Shown: positions 47,401 to 58,734 of the stretch, piece after piece
Position numbering within the stretch: the first letter of the stretch is position 1
Layout of the letters: every line of letters begins with the position of its first letter
Source of the DNA: Antedon mediterranea
Lineage: Eukaryota; Echinodermata; Crinoidea; Comatulida; Antedonidae
Reading direction: 5' to 3'
Assembly (NCBI RefSeq): GCF_964355755.1
Contig: NC_092670.1
Coordinates: 22,071,201 to 22,135,200 of the forward strand
Length of the DNA stretch: 64,000 nucleotides
Translations under genes and position numbers: made by a program
The notes under the pieces: model-generated
Seen by the model: the letters and a program-made list of their open reading frames with translations, nothing else
Told to the model about the DNA's origin: nothing
Database searches by the model: none

Positions 47401-47430
47401 GCCACCATCACGTACAAAGAATTTTTGTGA
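41490..47430 (+). CDS. NPRL3: NPRL3, GATOR1 complex subunit
   Basis: Subunit of GATOR1, the GAP for RagA/B that represses mTORC1 at the lysosome when amino acids are low. Fourteen phase-consistent exons: 41490-41610, 41959-42061, 42383-42518, 42874-42942, 43754-43907, 44277-44352, 44694-44799, 44910-45101, 45441-45550, 45661-45829, 46027-46080, 46253-46397, 46722-46920 and 47268-47430, giving 598 residues (human 569). Landmarks: [110 protein letters not shown], and [20 protein letters not shown] near the C terminus. The third donor (CGG|GTTGGT) is weak. Introns are short and host three MITEs. Confidence 0.95.
42674..42852. mobile_element. MITE (TTGGTTCCCACTAG family) in NPRL3 intron 3
   Basis: TIRs TAAGCGTGGTTCCCACTAG and CTAGTGGGAACCAAGCTTA. 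The interior matches the 35349 and 60571 copies. It ends only about 22 bp before the exon 4 acceptor at 42873. Confidence 0.85.
43993..44117. mobile_element. MITE (GCTCTGTCTACACTA family) in NPRL3 intron 5
   Basis: Left end AAGCTTTGTCTACACTACTA, right end GTTTGTGTAGACGGATCTT, family core CCATATATGGGCATGGTGATG between. Flanked by TTA-like trinucleotides. Confidence 0.78.
46471..46636. mobile_element. MITE (GCTCTGTCTACACTA family) in NPRL3 intron 12
   Basis: Left end AGCTCTGCTGTCTACACTAT, right end TTGATAGTTTAGACCGAGCT. The core duplicates the ACCATATTTGAGCATATC block. Slightly longer than the 130-bp copy at 26014. Confidence 0.78.
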
Positions 47431-47891
47431 GGGCAGTATTTAGAAAATGTATATTATCACAACTACATATGCATGTCTACCTTCAATTTGAGACAACTGT
47501 GAACTCAAAGTAGTGTTACCATCACGTAGTGATGCTGAAACTAAGGACCATTAACATATGGGTCACAGGTTTAAATTAACAAGTTGCATGCTTTGGTGAA
47601 ACCAAGAAAACTGCTATTTTATGTAATATATTATATTTATTAAAATATGTCAATTTATTAAAACACATTATTCATTTTTAATAAAGTGTTAAAATCAGCA
47701 GATCTGATTAAATTATTTAAAAAGTTCACTTCCAATTGAGATTGTAACTAAATAAAATAATTGAAGCTATGTTCACAGTGAGGCTAGATTCCGGTTGGTG
47801 GCCTTATAAAAGAATCGTGGAGAATAGGTGTATATGTATTCCGTACACTAGAGTTTTCTCTGGCCATTGGACCAATCCAGACTCGGTGTGA
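47431..47891. other. Convergent 3' region of NPRL3 and MPG
   Basis: Only 461 bp separate the two stop codons. AATAAA occurs on the plus strand near 47680 and 47751, and TTTATT (AATAAA on the minus strand) near 47636. The two 3' UTRs may therefore overlap, as they do in human. No other gene seen. Confidence 0.6.
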
Positions 47892-49347
47892 TCAAAGTTG
47901 GGTTGCAGTCTCAGCTTCCTTATTTTTAACACTAACACACTTGTTGCCACATAGATAGAACCGTAATGGTTTCAATCTCCACGTCTCCTCAGTAGAATCT
48001 ATTCCGATCCTTGGGCAGGAAATAATCTTCACTTTCTTTATATCTGCAAGACCTCCTTCCTCCATATTTTGAACCGCAGCATCAGTGTCTTCCCTCATAA
48101 CATCACCCTCTGTATCTTCATTTACTTGATCTCTTTCTATCCACATTGAAGTGGAAATTACCAAGTCGACCTGATCTAGAGTTTTTGTGATGCAAAGAGC
48201 ATCTGCAAGTTTTCCTGGACCATTGCAAAGCTGATGAGGTTTCAGAGGTTTTGATGTTTCTTTACGACGTCTCTGCCGATGGGTGTGCATCTCGGATAAG
48301 CCTTCGAGAGGTTCTAAGGCACGGATTAACACAGCAGTACCCTCACCTGAATGTGAAATAACAAAAGTTAACATTGCTAAAAAACAATATCATTATTTTC
48401 TATCACATGATGACCATAAACCAATAAGAGTAGGGAATTTTAAACCAGGTTCGGCAACCTGCATTTTGGAGGGGTTACCTAGGTCAACCAACATCTGACA
48501 TAGATTCCCAGTAAGGTTATACAGTGAAGCTAAGGAACAGAACCCAAAACAGTAAATAATATCATTTATGTAATGTCAAATATATAACCATGCCAATTTT
48601 GATGGAGACATGTACAGGATCTACCATTTTTGTACCATAGTATGGTTACATTTACCTTCACTAGAAATGTTAAGACAATGGTACATTCCGTAAATCATGT
48701 AAACGTACGACGTTCCCGATTCCATAAACATTGCCTTATTTCTTCCGGTTTTCTTGCCCTTGTATGAATGACATGCAGTATCCTCTTCCCCACAATAAGC
48801 TTCCGTTTCTACGATCCTACCAGATAGTCTTTCTCCCGAATCAAGGACCCGGACTAACTTTTTTCCCAATAGTTCTTTAGCTAATGCCACACAAGGTTTT
48901 GTGAAAAAATTGCGCCCAAGTCGTATGTTATCATTGCTGTGTTTATTGACAAAGTATTTACTTGTGCTACTGTGACATTTAAAATCATCTGATGGGGTGC
49001 TACTGGCTTTCATATCGCTGCATTCACTTTTTCTTTTCAATCCCTGAAATAATACCAGTAAGAACACTAAAAAAAAAGTGGTTATTACTGTTAATGACAT
49101 TAATTATTTTTTACAGTAACTTTTTATTATAAATCCTTCTATGTACATCTTTACTCGTTATCAAAACAAGCTTGTTTTTTTTTCGAATGAGGACAATCCC
49201 AGTGTATTGGCTGGTTGACCAATCTACACTAGTACAGAGCTATAATTCATATTCCAGATTCTAAAAGAAAATAACCTATAATAGAGCGGATTATTATTTC
49301 ACCTTTTTGGTATTTATAGTAGACATCTCTCTTGAGTTTGTTTGCAT
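47892..49347 (-). CDS. MPG: MPG, alkyladenine (3-methyladenine) DNA glycosylase
   Basis: Base-excision-repair glycosylase that flips out and removes alkylated and deaminated purines. Exons: 49303-49347 (predicted start, MQTNSREMSTINTKK), 48656-49043 and 47892-48346 (stop TGA-side at 47892); phases fit and give 295 residues (human 298). Landmarks: LGRNFFTKPCVALAKELLGK, GRIVETEAYCGEEDTACHSY with the catalytic Glu in VETEAY, RNKAMFMESGTSYVYMIYG, and ALEPLEGL after the second intron. The C terminus has RLKPLRFYLCG. An acidic stretch (roughly 30 residues, NEDTEGDVMREDTDAAVQN and following) is inserted between WIERD and the strand with CPRIGI, absent from human. Exon 1 is the least certain; an internal Met at DMKASS is an alternative start. 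Confidence 0.92.
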
Positions 49348-49639
49348 TGGTGTTGCTTGTTGCCTTAAATGAATTAAAAGTGAATAAGAAAAAGATTTAT
49401 ATTAATAAATAAATACATTTTCCTTTAGTTTAGTTTCGAAATAATGAGAAAATTTGGGCACGGAGAAACACTGAGATTCATATACAATGCTATTGATTAT
49501 ATAGTAGTTGATAAAGCTTTATAATTATAGCTAGACAGATTGAGTCAAAGTTGTGTAATTTTTACAATCAGAAATTTTTTATCAGATAGACACTGTCATA
49601 GCATAGACAATAAAATTTACTTTCTATTAAGTATTGACT

Positions 49640-49870
49640 ATGACTAGAGCTACAGTAAAACTAAAAGTAGTCTAGCCTAGTATAAGTACCAGTATTACTT
49701 ACTAGGCCTAGAGTGATTGAGCCAGGGTCCTACTAGACTAGACTATTACTAGATATAGAGAGAGAGGGCTATTATTGAGCATAATAATAATATTAATAAG
49801 AATAGCTAGGCCTAGCCGGCGCCGCCTAGCCTATAGATAGATAGTCACTAGGCCTAGGCCTCTAGGCCAG
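49640..49870. repeat. AGGCCTA/CTAG-rich low-complexity tract
   Basis: Dense in CTAG, AGGCCTAG and TAGGCC motifs upstream of MPG, without a definable period. The same vocabulary recurs at 3370-3440, 5460-5500, 16520-16610, 21170-21200 and 50580-50625. Confidence 0.5.
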
Positions 49871-50339
49871 CCTGAATTATATTCTGTGTTTCTGTAATAT
49901 AGTGCAAGAAGTAATCAAAATATAAAAACACGTACAGAGTTTTGAAAAAACGTACAAAACGATTAAATAAAAACAAAAAAGACAAGTCAATGTTCACTTG
50001 TTTTGTAAACAACATCACACACAGTGTATATAGCATCAAGGCAATCTACTAACAACACAGCAGCTGGTACATGACCACCAGAGGGCGACAACTCAGACAT
50101 TCTTAATTTCAATTTATTTTCTTTTTTTTGGTGTGAAATTCTCAACTTGTCGCGGGGGCGCTCTCTCGAGTGTGATCTTGTGGAAATGAAATTTACATTC
50201 AATATTATTAAATTACATTTACTACTTGTATAATTTTATTATTTCGTCGTGGTACTTTGGTATGCGTAATATCATTATTTATAAGGAATTAGATACTTAT
50301 TTTATTGGAAGTAACCGTGTAGCCTAGTTTGATTGGATC

Positions 50340-50383
50340 TGCTGGTTGCAATTTGTCAACGAAGACGGCGGACGGTCGGTCGG
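50340..50383 (+). promoter_or_regulatory. Possible 5' non-coding exon/TSS of a plus-strand gene divergent from MPG
   Basis: A short GC- and CpG-rich patch (GAAGACGGCGGACGGTCGGT) leads straight into a strong donor CGG|GTAAGT at 50384. It faces away from MPG. If real, the next candidate exon is 61952-62064, implying a first intron of about 11 kb. Speculative. Confidence 0.35.
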
Positions 50384-51015
50384 GTAAGTCAAAAAATGAA
50401 TGAAGGCCAGGAGCGGAGAGAGTATTGCCTGCCTGCCCGCCCGCAGCCCATCCCACACAGCAGCAGCCACTTGACATTACCCCCACATGTAGGCGGCCTA
50501 TGATTACACGGTTTTAAAATTTTATAATGTAAAAAAATGATCCCAGATAGCTACAAGTTCCCTATTTTATTAATAGATTAGGTCCCCTAAGCCTACCTAG
50601 GCTAGCCTATATATAGGCTAGTTTTCTTTCCAATTTCCATTCTCATATAAATATCAGTTTTCAAATGAAACTTATTAATAATATTGTGAAAGATTTATTC
50701 ATCATTATTGAAAATTACTTGAAACGAAGTTAATTCAACAAGTCAACAAATAGTAGTTTAGAATATTAAACCTAATCAAATTTTTATTATTTTATTTTAT
50801 AATGAATGAATTAGTGTCGGGTGAAATAGTGTTCTGTTATTAAATTTTTAATAAATAATCATTATCAAATAAATAATTAAATAAAATTGCTTTGTAAAGT
50901 AGTAGAAATCATTAATTCTAGGTCTATTACATATTACAATTGGCTTAAAAAAATGTTTGGTATATATGATTTGATTCTATTTACTGTGCATACTGTAATT
51001 ATTAATAAAAGTACT

Positions 51016-52342
51016 GGGCAGTTTTGAAAAAAATGGCTCCAAATTGGGACATAATGATTTTTTTTTCTGAAAATGAAAGTTGCATATATTACTACCATTT
51101 ATGTCTTATTATGTTGACACAAGGTTAAATTGTAGGGAACAAATCAAGGATCTGACAAAACAATTTGATTAACCTTTTTTTTACATGTTTAATACAAAAA
51201 AAACAATTTTATTTTTTGAGAAAAATATGTAAACACTTCTTTTGATTTTTATAAGTATTTATTAGTATTTACAATATTTGTAAGTTTCAACTGTCAGTAT
51301 ACTAATTGGATAACAGAAAAAATACAATTTTTTTACATACAGTAGACAAAGATAGAAAAAATTAAATAAATATAAAAAAAAAATCATATGTTTTAAAACC
51401 AGTATGCTAAAAGTTTTTATTTTTCAAATAATCTGTTGTACAGAAGCTTGTAACTATTTTTTTAAATGACAACTTGGTAAAACCAATAAATACTGAAAGT
51501 TTGGACTTCATATGACAGGGTATGGCAATACAGTGTTCCGCTATTGTAATGCTATACAGTACATTGCTCTGTGGGGTGTTACACTCCTGACATTAGTATT
51601 TACTATTATAGCATGGTTATGAGAGCAAAACAAGTCCCTTCAAAATCATGAGGTAGACATAATAGTGGTAAAAAAGATGTGTGTTTACACAAACATTACA
51701 ATTCTAATGGAAAATACTGTACTTATAACAGTAATAATACATTAATCACAATTCTAATATAGTTTACCATGTTACACTCCTGACATTTTGGGCTAGTTGA
51801 TAGGCAATTATGAACCATTCATTCATTAAATTGATAACTGCATTCAATATTATATTTTTGAGTGCCACAACAACTACTGTCAACATTCAAGAAAGAAAAA
51901 TGGCTTAACTTCCTACCTTATTTAATATTTATTATATTTTTTCCAAATATTTCAATTTGTCCTCGCTTTTTAAAAAGTGGTTTATTAATGTCATATCAAA
52001 TATTTTAAGTAAGGTATACAAGATAAATGTCATCATGATTGCTTTTTTTTTAATTTATACAATTTACTTTTTCAGAATATGCATCTGCCAATTAAATTTG
52101 AGGAGTGGTTTTAGTGTACTAGATCATTTGTTCATGTCCAAAAAAAGTGTTAACACTCCTGACCATTTCTGCATCATAATCGGGCATAATATTTTTTTGC
52201 AAACACATAAGAAGATAATCTTTTGACACAAAAATAGTATTATGTTTGCACATATTTCAGAATAATTCTCTAATCTGGAAATGGCTTCAATTTAGTTATA
52301 CTAGGCAAAAACTGAAAGGAGCCATTTTTTTCAAAACTGCCC
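51016..52342. mobile_element. 1.33-kb DNA transposon relic, 25-bp perfect TIRs and TACT TSD
   Basis: TIRs begin GGGCAGTTTTGAAAAAAATG and end with the exact inverse (25 bp identical). TACT flanks both ends (51012-51015, 52343-52346). The interior is AT-rich with three ACACTCCTGAC-type motifs. An 89-codon open frame (51957-52226) has no recognised match. The superfamily is not clear from a 4-bp duplication alone. Confidence 0.8.
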
Positions 52343-52819
52343 TACTGTAATTAAAAACATGTGGGTACCACATTAATACACCACATCCTGAGAGAGAGAG
52401 AAATAATTCCAGGCCAGTAAAAGTTTCTTCCCATTTATTACTTTGAACTAAAATGTTTAGATGGTCGTTTAAAGATGTTAAATATAATTATTTTATAAAG
52501 TATAACTACTGTATATTACTTATTAGGTTGAGGAATTTTGTAAATTGAACTGGTGAGGAAAATGTAACTCTGCGACTTCAGTATTAATAATGTTTTTTTT
52601 TACATCTACAGTACAGTATATGATGAGAGGTAAAGGAGATTAGAATTAAATAATAAAATAGGAAGCATCAGAATATATTTTACATGGAATTCAATTTATA
52701 GCTCTTTATTATACGTTATTGCTACAATAAGTCATAGTTTCTGTTATTTTAAATTCAATATAAATTTTTTAAGTAATCAGTATCTATTGTGAATTTTCAA
52801 TAGAGATTACCACAACATA

Positions 52820-53818
52820 GGGTATGTTCAGACCTACGGAGTTATGCTTTCGTATCACAGCCAAGGTCATATTTTAATGAGCGTCGTAAGAGCAAAGTGT
52901 TCAGATTCATTGCAACGAAGTTGCGTTACAAACGGATATGATGTCACTCGCTGGCGATTAACCAAACTCTAACGCACGCATGACCTACCTTCGTTGTTAT
53001 TAAAAGTAGTAGTGGTTGGTTTAGGAGTTACAGGCCTAGACCGAACACTTGGGCTCGCCGGCATTATCGATTGGTTGTCAGGCATACCAACCGGCCGATC
53101 GTTTTGGGGTTTGGGTTTATATTTGGTCTATATGACTTAAAATATCATTTTGGCAGAAAAATGTTCAAATCCCGTACTTGCACCGGCTCCAGATTTATTT
53201 ACTCGGTCTTTCGCCGCTTTATACAACGACCCCTTCAATTTCGATTGGATATTAAATCCTTCTTTATGAGGATGGCCCATCTGCTAACGTGTCCGCCATC
53301 TCGTTGAACACAGACATCTTGTTGCCGGTGCTTTTACGCCAGTTTTTCACTTCCAACCGATCTCTGAACTCAGGGCTTCCCCACAATGAAATAAGGTATT
53401 TTACTTCGGTTTCTCGCCAATGCGCACGCTTCGATGACATTTTAAATTAATTAATATAATAATATTAATAATAATAATACTGTATAGTGTAACAACAAAA
53501 GGTATGATTTTTTCGCACGTTCACCGATCACAACAAATGGATCAGCTTGGCTATTATACGATGAGGAGCACATGTCACGATGTGATGTGGCGAATATTGT
53601 AATTTGATTGGCTAGATATCTAACCTAGGTCATATTCATCGATGCGTGACTTTCGTATTGTAAGCGACGTCCACTAAACTCATACCTTGAGCTTTCGTAG
53701 CGTACGAAATATCAGTGTCGTACGAGGTGGCTTCCACTAATCTTTTCCTGGTTCAGACCTATGGACTTTTACGCCGCGTACAATACGAAAGCATAACTCC
53801 GTAGGTCTGAACAGGCCC
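52820..53818. mobile_element. 999-bp PIF/Harbinger-like element carrying a broken Myb/SANT gene
   Basis: TIRs share TGTTCAGACCTACGGAGTTA and a terminal GGG. ATA duplicates lie at both flanks (52817-52819, 53819-53821). The interior holds a Myb/SANT-like coding remnant on the minus strand. A 3-bp target duplication together with a Myb-like second gene is characteristic of PIF/Harbinger elements. No nuclease gene is present, so it is non-autonomous. Confidence 0.82.
53137..53440 (-). pseudogene. Myb/SANT-like (MADF-like) DNA-binding protein fragment of a Harbinger element
   Basis: Frame 1 from ATG 53440 reads MSSKRAHWRETEVKYLISLW then GSPEFRDRLEVKNWRKSTG, and meets a stop at about 53267. The homologous continuation is in another frame: KLKGSLYKAAKDRVNKSGAG then FEHFSAKMIF and TAA at 53137. 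The W..EEVKYLI.LW and KLK.L...Y....D.NNKSG.G patterns are those of transposon Myb/SANT-like domains. One frameshift separates the halves, so it is inactive. Confidence 0.72.
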
Positions 53819-54131
53819 ATAGAGTAAATATGGTAAGGTATTCCAGAAAGGAATGTATAATTAGCTATTTTTGGTTGGGAACGAGAACAATTTATATTCA
53901 GATGGTATTTTTAGAATGTTATTACAGTAGATACAGTATACTGTACACATTTTATTTTTATGTATTCTGAAGGTACATAGATCTTTCAATTAAGATTTAG
54001 GATTAAAAAAAAAATCTTTGGTCGTTTTAAATTCTAAATCTAACAATATTGGATTGGATAGATAATTAGGACTGTCAAAGGTTGAGGGTGAGTAAAAAGA
54101 ATTGACATTTACTGTAGGGGTCTGGGGAAAT

Positions 54132-55005
54132 GGTACTGTCACACCAAAATCAGTCCGGCAGACCAGTTTTGGCTGCCAAAATCAGTCCAGGGGACCATTT
54201 ATGGCTGCCAAAACCTGTCCGGCTGGATAAAATCGGTCCGGGCAGTAGGACTGTTTTTGCCGCCAAATATGGTCCGGTCTTACAAATATATGGTGTGCAA
54301 TATGAGTCATAATGTATATATCATTAAAAAAAAGGCCATGATTAGTCATTATATTGAAAACTACAGGGTTTTATTTGTTATTTTAATATTATAAATTAAG
54401 CCTGTTTTTTTTATTATCATTATTAGTAGTAACTCATCAATAATTAGTACTAATTGTTATTCTTTTTGTATACAATATGGATCTCTGCCTGTTTTTAATC
54501 CATTTTGTTCTTTTTTAACATCTTCGTTTCCCCATGATGTTAAAAACAATTTAATTTATTCATTATTTATGGTTAATCAATCAATATATCAATTAAATAC
54601 AATTATTATAAAACAATTATCCAAATATTGATTAGGCTGAGGAAGGAAAAAGGCCTCGATCATAAATAACATATAGCTGGCAATCAGCGTCTCATAACCG
54701 TTCATGTGAGTGTGTGGCAGGCTGAAATATGAGTGAACACCTACGTCATGTTTTTAGATAAAATACATTTATTTATAGTATTTATCCGACAAGATAACTT
54801 ACTAATAATATATATCGTGGGATATTTTTCTAGCCATAAACAACTTAAAACAGCATCATAGGCCTAATAATTCAATTAAAATCGACAGAAGAAAAGCCCG
54901 GACCGATTTTGGCTGTGGCGTACTGCTTTTGGCCACAATTTTAGAGCCAAAACTGGTCCGGCCGGACCGATTTTGGCCCCGGACCATATTTATCGTGACA
55001 GTACC
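54132..55005. mobile_element. ~875-bp inverted-repeat element with CCGGACC-rich ends
   Basis: Ends GGTACTGTCAC and the exact inverse GTGACAGTACC. Sub-terminal regions on both sides hold many copies of (C/G)CAAAATCGGTCCGG-type motifs in both orientations. The interior is AT-rich and non-coding. Looks like a non-autonomous DNA transposon with sub-terminal repeats. Confidence 0.7.
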
Positions 55006-56518
55006 AAGTACCAAGTAATAGGGGATGAATTACAATGCATCGTTATTCCAACATGTTTATTTTAAGATGATGTTTATAAATTCTCTTAGGCAGGTGATGC
55101 ATATTATCATCTCTCATTGATTGATCAATTTGACATTTACTACGGACGTTTTACGCACGGAATCCAAAATAGTGCATATTAAAATACTTAAAGAAAGCGT
55201 AGATTTTTATACAATTCCTAGATAAAATTATTATTAAACCATGTACAATATTCATTTTGTAAACTATAATTTTCTAAAAGTCATAGTCATATATACTTTA
55301 TTGTCCATTTAAAAAACAGAAATGTGATTTGAAAACTGGCAAATTACAAAAATATAAAATACAATTTACAAAAACACACACAAAAAGTTAAGAGGCTAAA
55401 AATTGTTAAAATTAGATAAAAATTATCGGTTAAAAGATACAGTCAGCAGCAGCTCTCATTATTTGTTGTTGAATGTCTGTCTATCTTTTTAAATCAAAAT
55501 CTCTGTATGTAAACCAAAATGTTTTTGTATGTAATGAAGCCAATTTTCCAAAATCTTGTACTGTATCCTTGTTTTCTGTAAAATGTCTTCATTCTAGTTA
55601 ATACTTCTAATAGATGATGTACTGTACTACACTGTGTACCTGCTGTATGTGTACATTATTAAAAGCTATTAAAGCATCATCGCCATTGTTTAGCATATGA
55701 TTTTGAGATCTGACAGATTAAGTTCTTGAATGTGGAAAGTGCAGTAGCTGTATTTAAACCAAGGTTAAAAGGAAATGAATCGGAGATCAATTGTTATAAT
55801 AATTAAGATGCGTTTTACTGTGTAGTATGAGCAGCTGTGTCTGTATCATATCAAACCATGTATTTTTGCATTTTAATACACCATACTTACTAATGTGGGT
55901 GTAAGCCCATCCGGAGTTATATTGAAGCCCAGCAGCACAGTGTACATTACTGTACTGTGATCATACAGTAGTTACAGTACTAGACAGTATGCACACTAAT
56001 TCCATTGTAATACAATGCATACATTTGTATGTAAAAGTACAGTACAATCAATTAGCCAAGTCTAACTGTACGTTTTACAGTAGCTATAAATCTTTAAATT
56101 AAAGGTCTTATAATAGAGAGTAGAGACTGATTATTAATTTTATAGAAAATATTATGTAAATTAGTTATTTATATTCTTAAAAACAAAAAACAAGATTTTA
56201 ATCATTTAAAGAAGTACAATTTAAAATCTCTAGAAAACACTGCATGTCATCAACAAACAATTTTAAAAACTTTTTCATCACTTTTTATAACAATTTAAAA
56301 GAATATTTGAATGTTAGATTTTAGTAAACGAACAGCCCTTTTTATGCGAGATTAGAGTGTAGATATTTTTAATCAAGGCGATCTAACAATGGTACACTGA
56401 GCTTGCCTTGCCAAGAAAGTCCTTTGAACTTATGTCTGGCTGTGACAAATACCAACACTACTGTACAATGTACAACTGTACAATGTTAATTCTCCGAGGC
56501 GCATTGTACAGGTACAGT

Positions 56519-57112
56519 ATTTTCAATTTGTCAAACAATTATTTAAAACAAGGTATATAAACAATGGGATCAGGGTTTATCTGTAGCTGTGACACTGATC
56601 AGTTCCATTCCACACCCCTTAAAGCCCGGCGCACACTAGAGCTTTCGGCTGAGCCAACTGGCACGAGTAACACTTGGCTCACTAAAAAATTTGCCGCAAA
56701 CTATGATCGCGTTCTATTAGACGCACACTTCAGTACGCGATTTTCTGATTGGATAATTACTTACTACGCTATACAGCACGCACTGAAATATAATAAATCA
56801 GAAAATCAGAATTTTTTAGTGAGCAGGAAGCTCACGTTCGGCGCACACTTGAGGAAAGTGGCACGCGTGCCAAAAAATATCAAACACGATAGATATTTTC
56901 CTCAGCGGCACGCGTGGCCGATTCCTCACGAAATCCCCGGCGCACACTCTGAGGCAAGTGTTACTCGTGGCAGTTGGCTCAGCCGGAAGCTCTAGTGTGC
57001 GCCGGGCTTTAAGGGGTGTGGAATGGAACTGATCAGTGTCACAGCTACAGATAAACCCTGATCCCATTGTTTATATACCTTGTTTTAAATAATTGTTTGA
57101 CAAATTGAAAAT
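56519..57112. mobile_element. ~594-bp fold-back element with ~155-bp arms
   Basis: Left arm from TTTTCAATTTGTCAAACAAT through GATCAGTTCCATTCCACACC to AGCCCGGCGCACACTAGAGC. The right arm is the near-exact inverse. The interior contains more GGCGCACAC motifs and GTGGCACGCGTGCC. The open frames on both strands are mirror-image artefacts of the palindrome, not genes. Confidence 0.85.
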
Positions 57113-57806
57113 GAAGATATTCAAAAAATTATACTGCTAACATCATCTAAAACATTAACATTTAAAATCCAACTAGCAATCTGCTAATGTTGCATTCATT
57201 CAAGCTACTGTATGATGAGTAGTAGCAACAGTGGTGTACTGTATTAAGATTCCTAATAAGGGAGATTAGGAAGGTAAAAATAGATTTTACTTAAGCCGGT
57301 AGATTACAACTAAATGAATAAGATTCTAAAAGCCTTTTAAGGAGGTTTACGACTGCCTGTAATGTTGAAGTATTCTCTTCAATTATCATCGTTATGTTTG
57401 AAATGAAATTTACATTCGCAGAATTTAATTTTCTTAGCCATTCGACTACTTACTACTACTTGTTGTGAATATCTTAACTGTAGTGAGATTTTATAATAAT
57501 TAAGCATACTGTACCTCTGGCTATAATAAGCCCTAAAATTTTATGGGATAATAATGTAAAAGCATCAATTAACATTTCTTTACTGTATAACGATAATGTT
57601 TTGTTTGTGGGCCAGGAAAATTTGTTTTGTATAACAGGACTGGATCCACTGTACTATATCACTGATGTACACACACAGTGCAAAATGTCTTCCAACCTAT
57701 ACAGTACTTTTAAATCCTAAAAGCTCAACTGAGATGATACCAGAGCAACCCATAACTGTTTGGCACCCACCCACCATTAACACACTATACAGATTATTCA
57801 GAATGT

Positions 57807-57861
57807 GTCACCCAACCTAAAATTGTGTCCACCTGGTGGACACAATTTTAGGTTGGGTGAC
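57807..57861. repeat. Perfect 55-bp palindrome (27-bp arms, 1-nt centre)
   Basis: GTCACCCAACCTAAAATTGT... pivots on T at 57834 to its exact reverse complement. Non-coding, no TSD evident. Strong hairpin potential. Confidence 0.9.
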
Positions 57862-58734
57862 CTATTAATAACCTCTAAACCTAAAATGTTGAAATGTTGT
57901 GGATTCCTATATTTCTGGCACTCCACCTTTAAGTACAGTAATGCTGGTTGGTACCTACCATCATACAGCCCTAGCCTGAACAGTGGTTTTTGTTGTTTTT
58001 TTTCCCGTTGCGATGCCTTTTGAACAAGATTTTGTAGCTGTGTATAAAATCATACACGACCACATTTATAAAGTGAGTCATCAACACAATAGAGAAATAC
58101 ATTAATATCTTCTTTACAGAAAATGTTGATGATGAGCAGCAGCAATGTAGACAAATATCTATGTGCCAATTATGCAGCCACAGTCTGATATTCTACTTAA
58201 AAGCGTTATAAGAGGAAACAATGTTGCATTATTAATGATTTCACTAGTGGGATGTTCCTGGGACCAGGCTATATTTATTATCATTCTTTGAATTAACATT
58301 ACTATTATACTAATGGCAATGGGTCATTCAGTGTTTCATTTCTCTTTATACAACCAACAATGCAAGGCATCAATTACACATACTGGTAATATTTAATACT
58401 GTATACATTTTTCAAAAACACAAGATAAAATGTATAATTAATAATATCTTTCAAAATACATTTAAATTGTGAAAGGCTATCTACTGTATCCTATCAGTAT
58501 CGGTGCTTTTCAGTTTTACTGTACAGTCCTGTACAGTGACCTGTATGACCATTAATTCAAAACTCTGGTACAATCCACTTCTTACATTTACAATAAGCTA
58601 AATTCCAACAGTTGACAATTATATTTTTAAAGCACTCCAAGTATAATCCCACGCACTCCTAATTTGTTCCAAATTTTAATACCAGGCACCTTGGGAATGT
58701 ACAGTATATTAAACTAATACAGTATATCATACAG

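Noticed and set aside
48621-49100. MPG starting at the ATG of 49100 with a hydrophobic N terminus
   Set aside because: The hydrophobic stretch is intron ending in a TTTCAG acceptor at 49044; the spliced start at 49347 fits phase better and MPG is nuclear.
54130-54312. 60-codon frame with repeated AKISPGDH-like words
   Set aside because: The repetition comes from the sub-terminal GGTCCGG motifs of a transposon end, not from a protein repeat.
56564-57067. Two near-identical open frames on opposite strands starting MGSGFICSCDTDQFHSTPLK
   Set aside because: Mirror copies created by the arms of the fold-back element; no splice context or family match.
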